A DNA stretch of 64,000 bases from Noviherbaspirillum galbum (GCF_010974945.1 NZ_JAAIVB010000045.1:1-64000); one strand, 5' to 3'. Counted from the first letter of the stretch, positions 49,950 through 59,490 are shown. Made by a program: numbers and translations. Notes: a model not told the origin generated them from the sequence alone.

Positions 49950-51689
49950 TTACTTGACGGCGATCGTCGCGCTCGTCTGCGTACCGTCGAACACGATCTT
50001 CGACGGCCAGGCCGGCCAGGTTGTTTTCAGCGCGTCGTTGTTCGGATCGCCTTTCCGCGCGAAGGCGCTGATGCTCTTCATCATCGCGTCGGACAGGGCA
50101 AGCCTGCCGGGACGGTTTGCCGAGGTATTGATCACGTTGGAAAACAGCACGTTGTCGAAGTTGCCGAACACGAAGGGCAGGTCGAAGGCATGGGACGCGC
50201 CGAAGATGGCATCGAAGGGCTTGGGCATTTCATCCCAGTCGAACTGGTAGGCCCAGACCGCGGACTGCTGCGACTTCAGGGCATTCAGCACGCTGTCGCG
50301 CTGGGTGAAGAACAGATTTTGCGTCAGCACGTCGATGCGGGCCTTGAAGCCGGTGACGGGCGTGTTCACCGGCAGGTAAGCCGCGGGAATCCACTGCTCG
50401 ACCGAGGTGGTCGGCGGCGCCTCCGGATTGTTCTTGGTGACGATCGAGAAGAAGGTCTTGTCGTCGATCAGGCGTCCGCTCAGGCCACCCAGCGAAGGCG
50501 TCGCGAGGAAGGCGGCGAACAGGGTGCCCTCGTCGCGGGTATTGCCCGCCAGGACGGGAACCTTGACGTACTGGCCGGCCTTGATGGCGGCGATCGGGTC
50601 GGTGGGCAGGACGGTGCCTTCCGGGATGGGATTCGACGAAGACAGCCCGGCTGCGGCGAGCTTCGTCCTCACGACGTTCAGCACGGCATCCGTCGACTTG
50701 CCGCGCAGGTAATCGGCAAGCTGGGCCGGGGTGCGGCTCGCGATGTAGGCATCCGCGCCGGCGGCGTCGGCGGCGAGGCCGTCTCCGATGACCAGGTTCG
50801 ACAGCAGTGCCGCGCCCTGGGCCTGGGATGTGGGATTCGGGGACAGCACGCCCGAGGTGCCGGCCGGCAGGCTGCTCGCGAGTGCAATGCCGCCGCTCAG
50901 GGGAATCGCGCGCTGGAACAGCGCCGGGCTCGCGTTTCGCGCCAGCGGCGAGGTGAGCAGGGCCAGCACGTTGACCGCGCCGGCGGAGTGGCCCATCAGG
51001 GTGACGTTCTGCGGATCGCCGCCGAAGGAGGCGATGCTGGCGTTGACGAACTTGAGCGCCTTGATGATGTCCAGCAAGGCGAAGTTGCCCGAGCTTTCCG
51101 CGGGGTCGCTGGTCTTCAGCGAAGCGGCATTGAGGAAGCCGAAGATGCCGACGCGGTAGTTCACCGTGACGACCACTGCGTCGGCCGCTTTCGCGAGCGC
51201 CGCGCCGTCGTATTGCGGATCCGCCGTGTAGCCGCTGACGTTGCTGCCGCCGTGCACGAAGACGATGACGGGTCGCGGCGCCGACGAGGTGGCGGACGGC
51301 TGCCATACGTTGAGGTACAGGCAATCCTCCGAGCCGACGGTCTGGCCCAGGGTGGAGCTGACGGTGTCGTCCAGCCGGTTGTTCAGGCCCGGGCTGAACA
51401 GGCGGCCGGTCTGGGCACAGGCATTGGCAAACTTGTCCGTCGCCTTCGGGGTAGTCCATGCGACCGGGTCGACCGGGGCCTTCCATCGCAACTCGCCCGC
51501 CGGCGCCTTCGCGAAGGGAATGCCCTTCCAGCTATACACGCCCTTCGTCGTCGATTCATCGACGCCGACCACGGTGCCGTATGGCGTATTGCGCTGGGTG
51601 ACGCCAGCCGAATCGCCGCCGCCGCAGCCCGACAATTGCAACAGGAAAAGCAAGGCGCACGCCGCGCCCGCATGGTACTTCGATGTCAT
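49950..51689 (-). CDS. lipoprotein carboxylesterase family B
   Basis: A 579-residue alpha/beta-hydrolase. The start at ATG 51689 gives a lipoprotein signal with lipobox LSGC (Cys22), so the enzyme is anchored to a membrane facing the periplasm or cell surface. Type-B carboxylesterase features: YSWKGIPFAKAPAGELRW, SEDCLYLNVW, the oxyanion HGGS and the nucleophile Ser235 in GHSAGA (GESAGA is more usual), with a late His in GASHAFDLPFVFG. Substrates may be esters of aromatic or fatty acids. Convergent with the Gfo/Idh/MocA gene; no partners. Confidence 0.92.
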   Translation of the reverse strand: MTSKYHAGAACALLFLLQLSGCGGGDSAGVTQRNTPYGTVVGVDESTTKGVYSWKGIPFAKAPAGELRWKAPVDPVAWTTPKATDKFANACAQTGRLFSPGLNNRLDDTVSSTLGQTVGSEDCLYLNVWQPSATSSAPRPVIVFVHGGSNVSGYTADPQYDGAALAKAADAVVVTVNYRVGIFGFLNAASLKTSDPAESSGNFALLDIIKALKFVNASIASFGGDPQNVTLMGHSAGAVNVLALLTSPLARNASPALFQRAIPLSGGIALASSLPAGTSGVLSPNPTSQAQGAALLSNLVIGDGLAADAAGADAYIASRTPAQLADYLRGKSTDAVLNVVRTKLAAAGLSSSNPIPEGTVLPTDPIAAIKAGQYVKVPVLAGNTRDEGTLFAAFLATPSLGGLSGRLIDDKTFFSIVTKNNPEAPPTTSVEQWIPAAYLPVNTPVTGFKARIDVLTQNLFFTQRDSVLNALKSQQSAVWAYQFDWDEMPKPFDAIFGASHAFDLPFVFGNFDNVLFSNVINTSANRPGRLALSDAMMKSISAFARKGDPNNDALKTTWPAWPSKIVFDGTQTSATIAVK

Positions 51690-52052
51690 GACCGTCTCCT
51701 CAGGGATTCTTCTTCGATGATGAATGGCTACGCCGCGGTCGCCGGACTTGCTGCCGGTTCGACACGGTGCCTTGGATGCGCAAACTTGAAGCAGTGCACC
51801 CTGCGAGAATGCCTTGACGAGGGGAACAAGCCAACGTGGGAAGTCCACATCCGATCGCGCGGACTTGTGTGATTAACTTCCAAAGCCTGGCGCAAAGGCG
51901 AAAACGGGATCCCCGCCTCCGCTCGGATACTTGGGCATTGGCCGGTTAGGTCTTTGACTTGTCACGCGAGATGGCCGAACATGCGCAGTGGGCTGGTTCC
52001 TGCAATTCGTCCACGGCGACGCAAATTTAGCCAGAGGAGATAGTGAAGCATC
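51690..52052. other. gap between esterase and DHFR-like gene
   Basis: Divergent intergenic region of 360 bases that should hold both promoters. I see no strong box pair, repeat or hairpin. AGGAG at about 52036 is the only clear signal, 13 bases before the next ATG. Confidence 0.4.
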
Positions 52053-52682
52053 ATGAGCAAGGTATTCGTGAACATCGGACTGAGTCTCGACGGCTACATG
52101 GCGCCGGAAGGCATGACCATGGATGATCCCGGCCATAAGAACTGGGGCGCGAAGTGGGGAGCGATGATGGGCTGGCTTCTCAGGCAGCAAGCGTTCCGGG
52201 AAACCCATAACTTCGGCGAGGGAGGCGAGACCGGTCCGGTCAACGACCTCGTCCGCCGCACGATGGAGCGCACCGGGGCCAACATCATGGGCAAGCGGAT
52301 GTTCGACCAGGGCGAGGTCGCCTGGCCCGAGGAAGCGCCTTTCCATACGCCGGTCTACGTCCTGACGCACGTGAAGCGCGAGCCCTGGGTCCGGCCGGGA
52401 GGGACCACCTTCTACTTCGTGAACGACGGCCCCGAGAGCGCACTCGCGCAGGCCAGGAAGGCGGCAGGCGGACGCGACGTCCGCATCTCGGGCGGCGCCG
52501 ACGTGATCCAGCAGTACCTCAGCCTGGGCGCCGTCGACGAGCTCGAGATCGCCCTGGCGCCCGTGCTGTTCGGCTCGGGGCGGCGCCTCTTCGAGAACCT
52601 GCAAGAGCCTGGGCCGCAGTTCCGCATCGACAGCGTGCTTTCGGGTTCGGGCGCGACGCACCTGCGCTACGTGCGCGAGTGA
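52053..52682 (+). CDS. dihydrofolate reductase family protein (RibD C-terminal-like)
   Basis: A 209-residue protein with the DHFR/RibD reductase fold: VNIGLSLDGYMAPEG at the N-terminus, NIMGKRMFDQGE in the middle, VRISGGADVIQQYL for NADPH binding and APVLFGSGRRLFE near the end. Such YwjB/YyaP-like proteins are probable NADPH-dependent reductases of unknown substrate; it is not the main folate DHFR or the riboflavin enzyme. Convergent with the methyltransferase gene, 21 bases apart. Confidence 0.9.
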   Translation: MSKVFVNIGLSLDGYMAPEGMTMDDPGHKNWGAKWGAMMGWLLRQQAFRETHNFGEGGETGPVNDLVRRTMERTGANIMGKRMFDQGEVAWPEEAPFHTPVYVLTHVKREPWVRPGGTTFYFVNDGPESALAQARKAAGGRDVRISGGADVIQQYLSLGAVDELEIALAPVLFGSGRRLFENLQEPGPQFRIDSVLSGSGATHLRYVRE

Positions 52683-52703
52683 GGAAGGCCGTCCCCGGCC
52701 TCT

Positions 52704-53771
52704 TCATTGGCGATGGGATCGCACCGCTTCGAACAAGGTGAATTCGAGACTGGTAGGCAGGATGCGCGCCACCTCGAGGCCGGCCTGCTCCAGCAGGCCG
52801 CATATCGTAGCCGTGCTGCGTTCCTTTCCGCCCAGGCTGACCAACATGTTGAGGTCGGAGCGCACGGCCGCGGCGGGCGACGTGCCGTCCTCGGACAAAA
52901 CGCGCTCGACCACGAGCAAGCGTGACCCGCCATCCATTGCCCGCGCACAGTTTTCAAGGATTTGCCGGCTGCTGGCATCGTCCCAGTTGTGAATGATGCT
53001 CTTGAGCAGGTAGAGATCCGCACCAGCGGGAATCGCATCGAAGAAGCTTCCGCTGGCGAAGGTGCAGCGCCCATGCAGGGATCGCGCTCCGCGGCCCTGG
53101 CAGGCGCTCTGGATGGCATGCGGCAGGTCGTACAGCACGCCTTGCGCGTCGGGCCAGGCGGCGAGGATGGCAAACAGAAGCGCGCCATTGCCGCCCGCGA
53201 TGTCCACGATGCGCCGGGCGCCCGAAAAATCGTATGCCCGCAGGATCGCGGCGGACTGGATCCGGGTGAGCCCCGCCATCGCCTCGTGAAACAGCCGGGC
53301 CGCCTCGCCGTTGCCGTCTAGGTGGTCATATCCAGTGCGGCCTTGCAGCAGCTGGCGCGCGCTCTTGCCCGTTCTCACGCAGCTGGCAAGTTCACCCCAC
53401 AAGGACCAGAGATTGCGTCCCCACCAGAGCACCCAGGCCCTGACGCTTTCCGGATGGTCGCCCAGCAAGGGCTTGCCCAGCGGCGCCAGCCACCATTGGC
53501 CATGCTCGTCCCTGCCGCAGATGCGCAATGTCGCCAGGGCGCCCATCAAGCGGCCGAGCGCATCGGCATCGCACCCGCAGCGGCGGGCCACTGCCTCGGT
53601 CGTTGCCTCGCCGCCTGCCAGGGCCTCGGGAATGCCGAGTTCGCAGGCGGCGTACAAGACTTGGGTCATCCAGGCCGCGCCGGCCATGTCCAGCAGGGAA
53701 ATCGATCCGCCGCCGGCCTGCGCGGCCTTGCTTTCCTGGAAGTCGTGCGAATACCCTGGCATGGCGGTCAC
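52704..53771 (-). CDS. O-methyltransferase (caffeate/hydroxyneurosporene type)
   Basis: A 355-residue SAM-dependent methyltransferase. The N-terminal winged-helix dimerisation domain (about residues 25-110) is followed by the SAM-binding VDIAGGNGALLFAI and the catalytic-base region LLKSIIHNWDD, as in family 2 O-methyltransferases that act on phenolic or polyketide hydroxyls. The GTG start overlaps the stop of the upstream receptor gene (GTGA); an ATG three codons later is an alternative. Coupling to a Bug-type receptor is unusual and hints that the transported and methylated compounds are related. Confidence 0.88.
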   Translation of the reverse strand: MTAMPGYSHDFQESKAAQAGGGSISLLDMAGAAWMTQVLYAACELGIPEALAGGEATTEAVARRCGCDADALGRLMGALATLRICGRDEHGQWWLAPLGKPLLGDHPESVRAWVLWWGRNLWSLWGELASCVRTGKSARQLLQGRTGYDHLDGNGEAARLFHEAMAGLTRIQSAAILRAYDFSGARRIVDIAGGNGALLFAILAAWPDAQGVLYDLPHAIQSACQGRGARSLHGRCTFASGSFFDAIPAGADLYLLKSIIHNWDDASSRQILENCARAMDGGSRLLVVERVLSEDGTSPAAAVRSDLNMLVSLGGKERSTATICGLLEQAGLEVARILPTSLEFTLFEAVRSHRQ

Positions 53772-54730
53772 TCCCTGGGGATGTCGTTATCGCGTACGAA
53801 CCGTTCCCACATCGGCATTTCCTTCGCAATTTCTTGCGACAACCGCTTGCCATCGCCGGCTTCGACCGACAACGCACGCTCTTCCAGCCGGCTGCGCGTG
53901 GCATCGTCATGCAAGACCTCCTGCAGCCTCGCGGCCAACGCTTCCACGACGGAAGCCGGCGTGCCGGGAGGTGCCATCACGGCCTGCCACGTCGGCAGGA
54001 CGATGCCGCGCACGCCGGCCTCTTCCAGCGTCGGAACATCCGGCGCGAGCGGGCTGCGCTGGCCCTGCAGGGTGGCCAGCAGGCGCAGCTGGCCGGTGCG
54101 GGCATAGGGCAATCCTGCGCCGAGCGGCGTGAAGAAGACCTGGACCCGGCCCGCCAGCAGGTCGGGCATCGCCTGCGCGGCGCCCTTGTAGGGAACCCGC
54201 ATCATCTCCGCGCCGGTGCGGTTCATGTAGTCGGTGGCAACCAGATATTCGCTCAATGCGCCGGTCGCATAAGTCAGCTTGCCGGGCTGGGATCTGGCAT
54301 GCGCGGTCAGCTCGGCAACGCTGGCAGCCGGCGTGGCGGGGTGGACGAAGAGACCGAAGGCAAATCGCCCGACCAGCCCGACCGGCGTGAAGTCATTGAG
54401 CGACTTGAACGGCGGCGATCTTTGCAGCAACGGTATGGCCCCCATGGAGGCCGTGCTCCAGAGAAGCGTGTACCCGTCGGGCGCCGAGCGCATCACGGTC
54501 TGCGCCGCGATCGCGCCGCCCGCCCCGCCCTGGTTTTCCACGATCACTGGCTGCCCGAGCCGGCGCGTCAGGCCGTCTGCCACGGTCCTGGCCGCAAAGT
54601 CGGAAGGACCTCCGGCAGGAAAGGGGACGACGAGGCGAATCTGCTTCTCCGGGTAGGAAGCGGCGGGCGAATCATGCACTACGGAAACGAGCGACAGACC
54701 CATCACCAGCGAGACAATGAACTTGTTCAT
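53768..54730 (-). CDS. Bug family tripartite tricarboxylate transporter receptor
   Basis: A 320-residue periplasmic solute-binding protein (TctC/Bug). Signal peptide at the N-terminus (MNKFIVSLVMGLSLVSV). Family phrases: YPEKQIRLVVPFPAGGPSDFAAR (quoted in parts), VENQGGAGGAIAA, APDGYTLLW and PYKGAAQAMPDLLAGRVQV (residues near 160-185). Bug receptors bind carboxylates and similar anions. GGAGG precedes ATG 54730 by six bases. No TctA/TctB membrane genes are present, as is common for orphan Bug genes. Coupled to the methyltransferase; a LysR gene is divergent. Confidence 0.92.
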   Translation of the reverse strand: MNKFIVSLVMGLSLVSVVHDSPAASYPEKQIRLVVPFPAGGPSDFAARTVADGLTRRLGQPVIVENQGGAGGAIAAQTVMRSAPDGYTLLWSTASMGAIPLLQRSPPFKSLNDFTPVGLVGRFAFGLFVHPATPAASVAELTAHARSQPGKLTYATGALSEYLVATDYMNRTGAEMMRVPYKGAAQAMPDLLAGRVQVFFTPLGAGLPYARTGQLRLLATLQGQRSPLAPDVPTLEEAGVRGIVLPTWQAVMAPPGTPASVVEALAARLQEVLHDDATRSRLEERALSVEAGDGKRLSQEIAKEMPMWERFVRDNDIPRE

Positions 54731-54746
54731 GGCGACCTCCATGTGA

Positions 54747-54773
54747 TTGACCGATGCACGCAGCTTAGGTCAA
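54747..54773. promoter_or_regulatory. inverted repeat between bug gene and LysR gene
   Basis: TTGACC (54747-54752) and GGTCAA (54768-54773) form a perfect 6-bp inverted repeat with a 15-base spacer in the divergent promoter region, a candidate LysR site. Confidence 0.5.
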
Positions 54774-54865
54774 GGCTTCTGCGAGAGGAATAGACTTCCG
54801 GCGAAGACAACTATTAACATCAGGTTAAACCCCAGGCCAACCCGCCATGCTCCGGAGGTAACGCG

Positions 54866-55837
54866 ATGGACAAGTTTCGTGCTGCCGAGTATTTCATCAT
54901 GGCTGCCCGCGAAGGAAGCCTTTCGCGCGCCGCCCGCCAGCTGGAAGTCAGCGTGCCCGCGGTGTCGAAGCTGATCTCGGCGCTGGAACGGGAGCTGGGC
55001 ACGACCCTGTTCGAGCGCCGGGCGCAAGGGTTGGCGCTGACCTCGCAAGGCACGCAATATCTCGAAGCCTGCGAACAGGCGCTCGGCAAGATGATCGACG
55101 CGGAACAGGCATTGCATGGCAGCGGGGCGCGCGTGCATGGAACGCTGACAGTCGGCGCGCCCGCACAGGTCTGCCAGCACTGGATCTTGCCGGCACTTCC
55201 CGCTTTCCACCACCGCTACCCCGGGCTTCACATCGACCTGCATTGCACGAACCGCGTGGCGGAAGCGCAGGGACGTCCGATCGACCTGTTCGTGCTGATG
55301 GGCTGGCACGAGGAACCGGACATGGTCCGGCAACCGCTCGGAGCAAGCCGCATGCTGGTTTGCGCCTCTCCCGACTATTGGTCGAGGCATGGCATGCCCC
55401 GGCGTCCCGAAGACCTCGCAACCCATACCTGCCTGTTGTTCCGCAATCCGATGGGAACGCTGCTGGACCTCTGGGAATTCGAGAACGGCAACGACAAGGT
55501 CGCCGTTGCGGTGACAGGCTGGCTGTGCAGCAATCACAGGGACGTCGTGCTCGATGCTGCGATTTCGGGAGAGGGCGTCATCCGCTTGGCGGAGGTGACC
55601 AGCCGTTCGGTGCTGCAGAGCGGTCGCCTGGTGCCGGTGCTTCCGGAATGGCATGTGACCGGCAATCCACCCATGCAGGTGCTGTACGCGCCTAGCCAGC
55701 GTGGCGTGACGCGGGTGCGCGTATTCATCGATTTCCTGGTGAATCTGCTCGAGGACACCTCGGACCGCGAGTTTTCCCAGCGCCCCTCCTGGTATGTTCC
55801 GCGGCGGACTCGCGCGTCAGGGCCCGGCAGGGCCTGA
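54866..55837 (+). CDS. LysR family transcriptional regulator
   Basis: A 323-residue LysR regulator. The helix-turn-helix reads FIMAAREGSLSRAARQLEVSVPAVSKLI (seen across residues 10-37), followed by the linker helix and an effector domain (GTLTVGAPAQVCQHWILPAL). The divergent position and the inverted repeat between the genes suggest that it controls the Bug receptor / O-methyltransferase unit. Effector unknown, perhaps the carboxylate bound by the receptor. Confidence 0.92.
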   Translation: MDKFRAAEYFIMAAREGSLSRAARQLEVSVPAVSKLISALERELGTTLFERRAQGLALTSQGTQYLEACEQALGKMIDAEQALHGSGARVHGTLTVGAPAQVCQHWILPALPAFHHRYPGLHIDLHCTNRVAEAQGRPIDLFVLMGWHEEPDMVRQPLGASRMLVCASPDYWSRHGMPRRPEDLATHTCLLFRNPMGTLLDLWEFENGNDKVAVAVTGWLCSNHRDVVLDAAISGEGVIRLAEVTSRSVLQSGRLVPVLPEWHVTGNPPMQVLYAPSQRGVTRVRVFIDFLVNLLEDTSDREFSQRPSWYVPRRTRASGPGRA

Positions 55838-56063
55838 TTCCGGAGTGTCCACGCCCGGCCACGCCCAGCAGGCAGTTTAGTTAAACCCTTTTACCGATTG
55901 TTTCGTTGCGCTTGTAACCGGAGTATGGTGTCACACAAGGGGTGGCAACGAGGCCGTCCCACGCGATGGCAACGGCGGGGCCTTACTGGCTCGCCGCATG
56001 TGCGAAGAGGCACAAGGAGATGGCAGTGCAAGACATCGCGAACACCTTCCGGCGCGGGGCACC

Positions 56064-56438
56064 ATGACGCCGCGCAGCATCCTGATCGTGGAAGACGACA
56101 AGGACTTGCGCGAATCCCTGCTCGACCTTCTGGTCATCGAGGGATTCAGCGTCGTCGCCGCCGGCAATGGCGAAGAGGCCTTGCAAGTCCTGAGGAAGGG
56201 CGGGTCGTTCGGCCTGGTCCTGCTGGACATCATGATGCCGGTCATGGATGGCGTCGCGTTCATGCATGCGTTCGAAAACGAGTTTCCGCACCTGATCGGC
56301 ACGACGCCGATCGTCGTGCTGTCCGTGCTTGCGGGTCAGGTGCATCTGCCGGACTGGGTGACGGATGCGGTAGCGAAGCCGACGAGCCTGGATAAGCTGG
56401 TCGAGTTGTGCGAGAGGTGTTTTTATACCTTGCACTGA
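56064..56438 (+). CDS. single-domain response regulator
   Basis: A 124-residue CheY-like receiver with no output domain. The acidic pocket (Glu10, Asp11, Asp12), phospho-Asp55 in LLDIMMPVMDG and the Lys in VAKPTS are intact. I start at ATG 56064, after which the protein is pure receiver. Upstream lie GTTTAGTTAAAC (55874-55885) and a possible promoter TTTACC-N16-TTGTAA. It may act as a phosphate shuttle or motor regulator; its kinase is not adjacent, although two hybrid kinases are in the window. Confidence 0.88.
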   Translation: MTPRSILIVEDDKDLRESLLDLLVIEGFSVVAAGNGEEALQVLRKGGSFGLVLLDIMMPVMDGVAFMHAFENEFPHLIGTTPIVVLSVLAGQVHLPDWVTDAVAKPTSLDKLVELCERCFYTLH

Positions 56439-56534
56439 GAGGGGTCTCGAATGCGCGGGCATTCTTTGGACGCGCGGATGACGGAGCGTTGCAGGGACGA
56501 CGGAGGCCACCATCCTGCCCCGCCATTACCCGCC

Positions 56535-57617
56535 TCACTCCACACCATCACCGCATCCAAAGATATCCTCGATCCTCTGCAACCTCCCAGCCTCGCTCCC
56601 ATCATACCCGGGCAACGCGCTGACCACCCGCCGATACGTATCGGCCGACATGATATTCACCACCCTTTCCAGGTCGGCGGGATCAAGCAGCTGCACATCC
56701 GCCAGCAGCATGTAGCGCTCCGACTGCAAGGGAAGGAACTCCAGGTCGAAGCGCCGCGCCGGCGTCTCCACGCCGAACGCAACATCGGCCATGCCGCTCG
56801 CCACGCAAGCCGCGACCGCCGCGTGGGTCAATTCGTTCTGGTCGTGGCCCGTCACCTGTTCGGGTGAAATGCCGCTCGACTCCAGCATGAGCTCCATCAG
56901 CAGCCGGGTACCCGACCCGATCTGCCGGTTGATGAAGCGCACGTCGGGCCGGGCCAGGTCCTCGATGGCATAGATCTTCTTCGGATTCCCTCGCTGCACC
57001 ATCAACCCTTGCCGCCGGCGCGCGACGTGGATCACGCGCTGCCGCTCCGGGCGCAGCCATCGCCGGTAATGCGCCGCCATCGCCGGTTCGAAGCGGCCGA
57101 TCGGCAGGTGGAATCCGGCCATGTCGCAGCCCCCCGCCGCCAGCGCGGCGACGGCGTCGAAGCTCGGCCGGTACTTGAGGTCGAGGGCGCAGCCGGCATT
57201 GGTCAGGAACAGGTTCAGCTGCTCGACGGCGAACCCGTGGCTGGCATGCAGGCGCAGCGCGCGGCCGCTGCTGCTGAGGATGGCGCGCACCTCCTGCTCC
57301 ATCTCGGAAGACAGGCTGTCGAGCGCGGGCGAGAGCCGCGCCTTGATGCGGCGGTCCGCCCAGACGAAGCGCTGGGCCAGCGGCGTCAGGCGCGCATGGC
57401 GGCCGCGCGCCATGTCGAGCAGGGACGCTCCCAGGGTTTGCTCGGCCTCGTGCAGCAAGCCCCAGCTATGACGGTACGACACGCCCATGACCCGGGCGGC
57501 TTCCTGCAGGCTGCCGTGCTCCTCCACGTGGGTCAGCAATTCCACGACGCGGTACGGCAGCTGCCGGCCTTCGCCATCGGTCAGCGTCCAGGTGGGCGTA
57601 ATGGTGACTTTATGCAT
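56535..57617 (-). CDS. ModE-type HTH regulator with periplasmic-binding-protein domain
   Basis: A 360-residue protein. Residues 1-105 are a ModE/LysR-like winged HTH (ELLTHVEEHGSLQEAARVMG, then SYRHSWGLLHEAEQTLG). The C-terminal 240 residues are a PBP-like domain with INRQIGSGTRLLMELML and the HDQNELTHAAVAACVASG region (quoted in parts), as in regulators that sense molybdate or related anions. The start at 57617 lies between the inverted repeat arms GCATA/TATGC. It is divergent from the formate transporter and dehydrogenase genes and probably controls them in response to formate or Mo/W (inference). Confidence 0.88.
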   Translation of the reverse strand: MHKVTITPTWTLTDGEGRQLPYRVVELLTHVEEHGSLQEAARVMGVSYRHSWGLLHEAEQTLGASLLDMARGRHARLTPLAQRFVWADRRIKARLSPALDSLSSEMEQEVRAILSSSGRALRLHASHGFAVEQLNLFLTNAGCALDLKYRPSFDAVAALAAGGCDMAGFHLPIGRFEPAMAAHYRRWLRPERQRVIHVARRRQGLMVQRGNPKKIYAIEDLARPDVRFINRQIGSGTRLLMELMLESSGISPEQVTGHDQNELTHAAVAACVASGMADVAFGVETPARRFDLEFLPLQSERYMLLADVQLLDPADLERVVNIMSADTYRRVVSALPGYDGSEAGRLQRIEDIFGCGDGVE

Positions 57618-57669
57618 ACCGGTTATGCCGAGAAAGCATATCGCATTGGAGATAAACATCATATTGCAC

Positions 57670-57690
57670 CAAACCGAGGAAGCTGGTTTG
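57670..57690. promoter_or_regulatory. inverted repeat in the formate regulator/transporter gap
   Basis: CAAACC (57670-57675) and GGTTTG (57685-57690) form a perfect inverted repeat with a nine-base spacer, 53 bases before the regulator start on one side and 114 before the transporter on the other. A smaller repeat GCATA-CCGGT-TATGC overlaps the regulator start. Confidence 0.45.
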
Positions 57691-57803
57691 ATACGCAAGA
57701 TTTTTATTTCTAAGAATTGGGGCCTGGCACCTTCGGATGCCATGAGATCCCTCGGATGGATAAAAAGCTCAGATCGAGCAGATAACCGTTGAAAGGAGAC
57801 ACC

Positions 57804-59477
57804 ATGTCCACAACCACGGCCGGCGTTCAAGGCGCCGGCGTTACCAAACCGGGGAGCTGGCTAGACAAGGAGCGCACCATCGCCGGAGCGGGATTCAACC
57901 GCTGGCTGGTGCCGCCCGCCGCGCTGGCGCTGCACCTGTGCATCGGCATGGCCTATGGCTTTTCCGTGTTCTGGCTGCCGCTGTCGCGCGCGCTGGGCAT
58001 CAAGGAATCGCTCGCCTGCCCCGCCGATGCCGGCCTGCTGACCGAGCTGTTCACCACCAGCTGCGACTGGAAGATTTCCTCGCTCGGCTGGATGTACACC
58101 CTGTTCTTCGTCGTGCTCGGCTCCGCTGCCGCGATCTGGGGCGGATGGCTGGAACGCGCCGGTCCGCGCAAGGCAGGCGTGCTCGCGGCCGTCTGCTGGT
58201 GCGGCGGCATGCTGATCTCGGCTTTCGGCATTTATACCCACCAGCTGTGGATCATGTGGGTCGGCTCCGGCCTGATCGGCGGCGTCGGCCTCGGCCTCGG
58301 CTACATCTCGCCGGTCTCGACGCTGATCAAGTGGTTCCCCGACCGCCGCGGCATGGCGACCGGCATGGCCATCATGGGCTTCGGCGGCGGCGCCATGATC
58401 GGCGCGCCGCTCGCCGACCGCCTGATGAAGCTGTTCGCCACCCCCACCTCGGTCGGCGTGTGGCAGACCTTCGTCGTCATGGCCGTCATCTACTTCATCT
58501 TCATGATGGGCGGCGCCCTGGGCTACCGCGTGCCGCCAACGGGCTGGAAGCCGTCCGGCTGGACACCCCCGGCCAGCAACAATGGCAACACCATGATCAC
58601 CCAGCGCCACGTGCACGTCAGCAAGGTGTGGGGCATCCCGCAATTCTGGCTGGTGTGGGCGGTGCTGACCCTGAACGTGTCGGCAGGCATCGGCATCATC
58701 GGCATGGCCTCGCCGCTGCTGCAGGAAGTGTTCGCCGGCAAGCTGATCGGCGTGAACCTGGGCTTCAATGAACTCAGCCCGGACCAGAAGAAGGCGATCG
58801 CGGCCATCGCCGCCGGCTTCACCGGCCTGCTGAGCCTGTTCAACATCGGCGGACGCTTCTTCTGGGCAACCTTCTCCGACAAGCTCGGCCGGAAGATGAC
58901 GTACTACACCTTCCTGCTGCTCGGCATGGTCCTGTTCAGCTCGATCCCGAGCCTGAGCCAGGGCGGCCATCTGGCGCTGTTCGTGGCGGCCTTCTGCGTG
59001 ATCCTGTCGATGTATGGCGGCGGTTTCTCCACCGTGCCGGCCTACCTTGCCGACCTGTTCGGCACCCAGATGGTGGGCGCGATCCACGGCCGCCTGCTGA
59101 CCGCCTGGGCGACCGCCGGCATCGTCGGCCCGGTGGTGGTGAACTATATCCGCGAATACCAGCTTGCCCATGGCGTGCCGAAGGCGGATGCTTACAACAT
59201 CACGATGTACATCCTGGCAGGCATGCTGGCGCTGGGTTTCCTCTGCAACCTGATGGTCCGTCCGGTCGCCGATAAGTGGTTCATGACCGACGACGAACTG
59301 GCTGCCGAGAAAAAGCTGGCGCACGAGCGCTCGGCCGCCGAAATCTTGTCGGCCGACCCCGGGTCAAACGAAGTGACGCCGCCGGCCAAGATCGCGCTGG
59401 CCTGGCTGGTGGTGCTGGTGCCGCTGGCCTGGGGCGCGTGGATCACGTTCGAGAAAGCGCTGGTGCTGTTCCGCTAG
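57804..59477 (+). CDS. OFA family MFS transporter (oxalate/formate antiporter type)
   Basis: A 557-residue 12-helix major facilitator protein of the oxalate:formate antiporter family. Seen: the first helix with LHLCIGMAYGFSVFWLPL, the MFS loop WLERAGPRKAG, GLGLGYISPVSTLIKWFPDRRGMATG (residues near 150-175, quoted in parts) and GRFFWATFSDKLGRK between helices. AAGGAGA precedes ATG 57804. It lies directly before the formate dehydrogenase genes, so uptake or exchange of formate or oxalate is the likely job. A strong hairpin separates it from the beta subunit gene. Confidence 0.92.
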   Translation: MSTTTAGVQGAGVTKPGSWLDKERTIAGAGFNRWLVPPAALALHLCIGMAYGFSVFWLPLSRALGIKESLACPADAGLLTELFTTSCDWKISSLGWMYTLFFVVLGSAAAIWGGWLERAGPRKAGVLAAVCWCGGMLISAFGIYTHQLWIMWVGSGLIGGVGLGLGYISPVSTLIKWFPDRRGMATGMAIMGFGGGAMIGAPLADRLMKLFATPTSVGVWQTFVVMAVIYFIFMMGGALGYRVPPTGWKPSGWTPPASNNGNTMITQRHVHVSKVWGIPQFWLVWAVLTLNVSAGIGIIGMASPLLQEVFAGKLIGVNLGFNELSPDQKKAIAAIAAGFTGLLSLFNIGGRFFWATFSDKLGRKMTYYTFLLLGMVLFSSIPSLSQGGHLALFVAAFCVILSMYGGGFSTVPAYLADLFGTQMVGAIHGRLLTAWATAGIVGPVVVNYIREYQLAHGVPKADAYNITMYILAGMLALGFLCNLMVRPVADKWFMTDDELAAEKKLAHERSAAEILSADPGSNEVTPPAKIALAWLVVLVPLAWGAWITFEKALVLFR

Positions 59478-59490
59478 CACCCGCGGCAAG

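Noticed and set aside
57861-59324. 487-codon minus-strand frame over the OFA transporter
   Set aside because: Low-complexity His/Asp/Gln-rich translation, antisense to a clear MFS gene.
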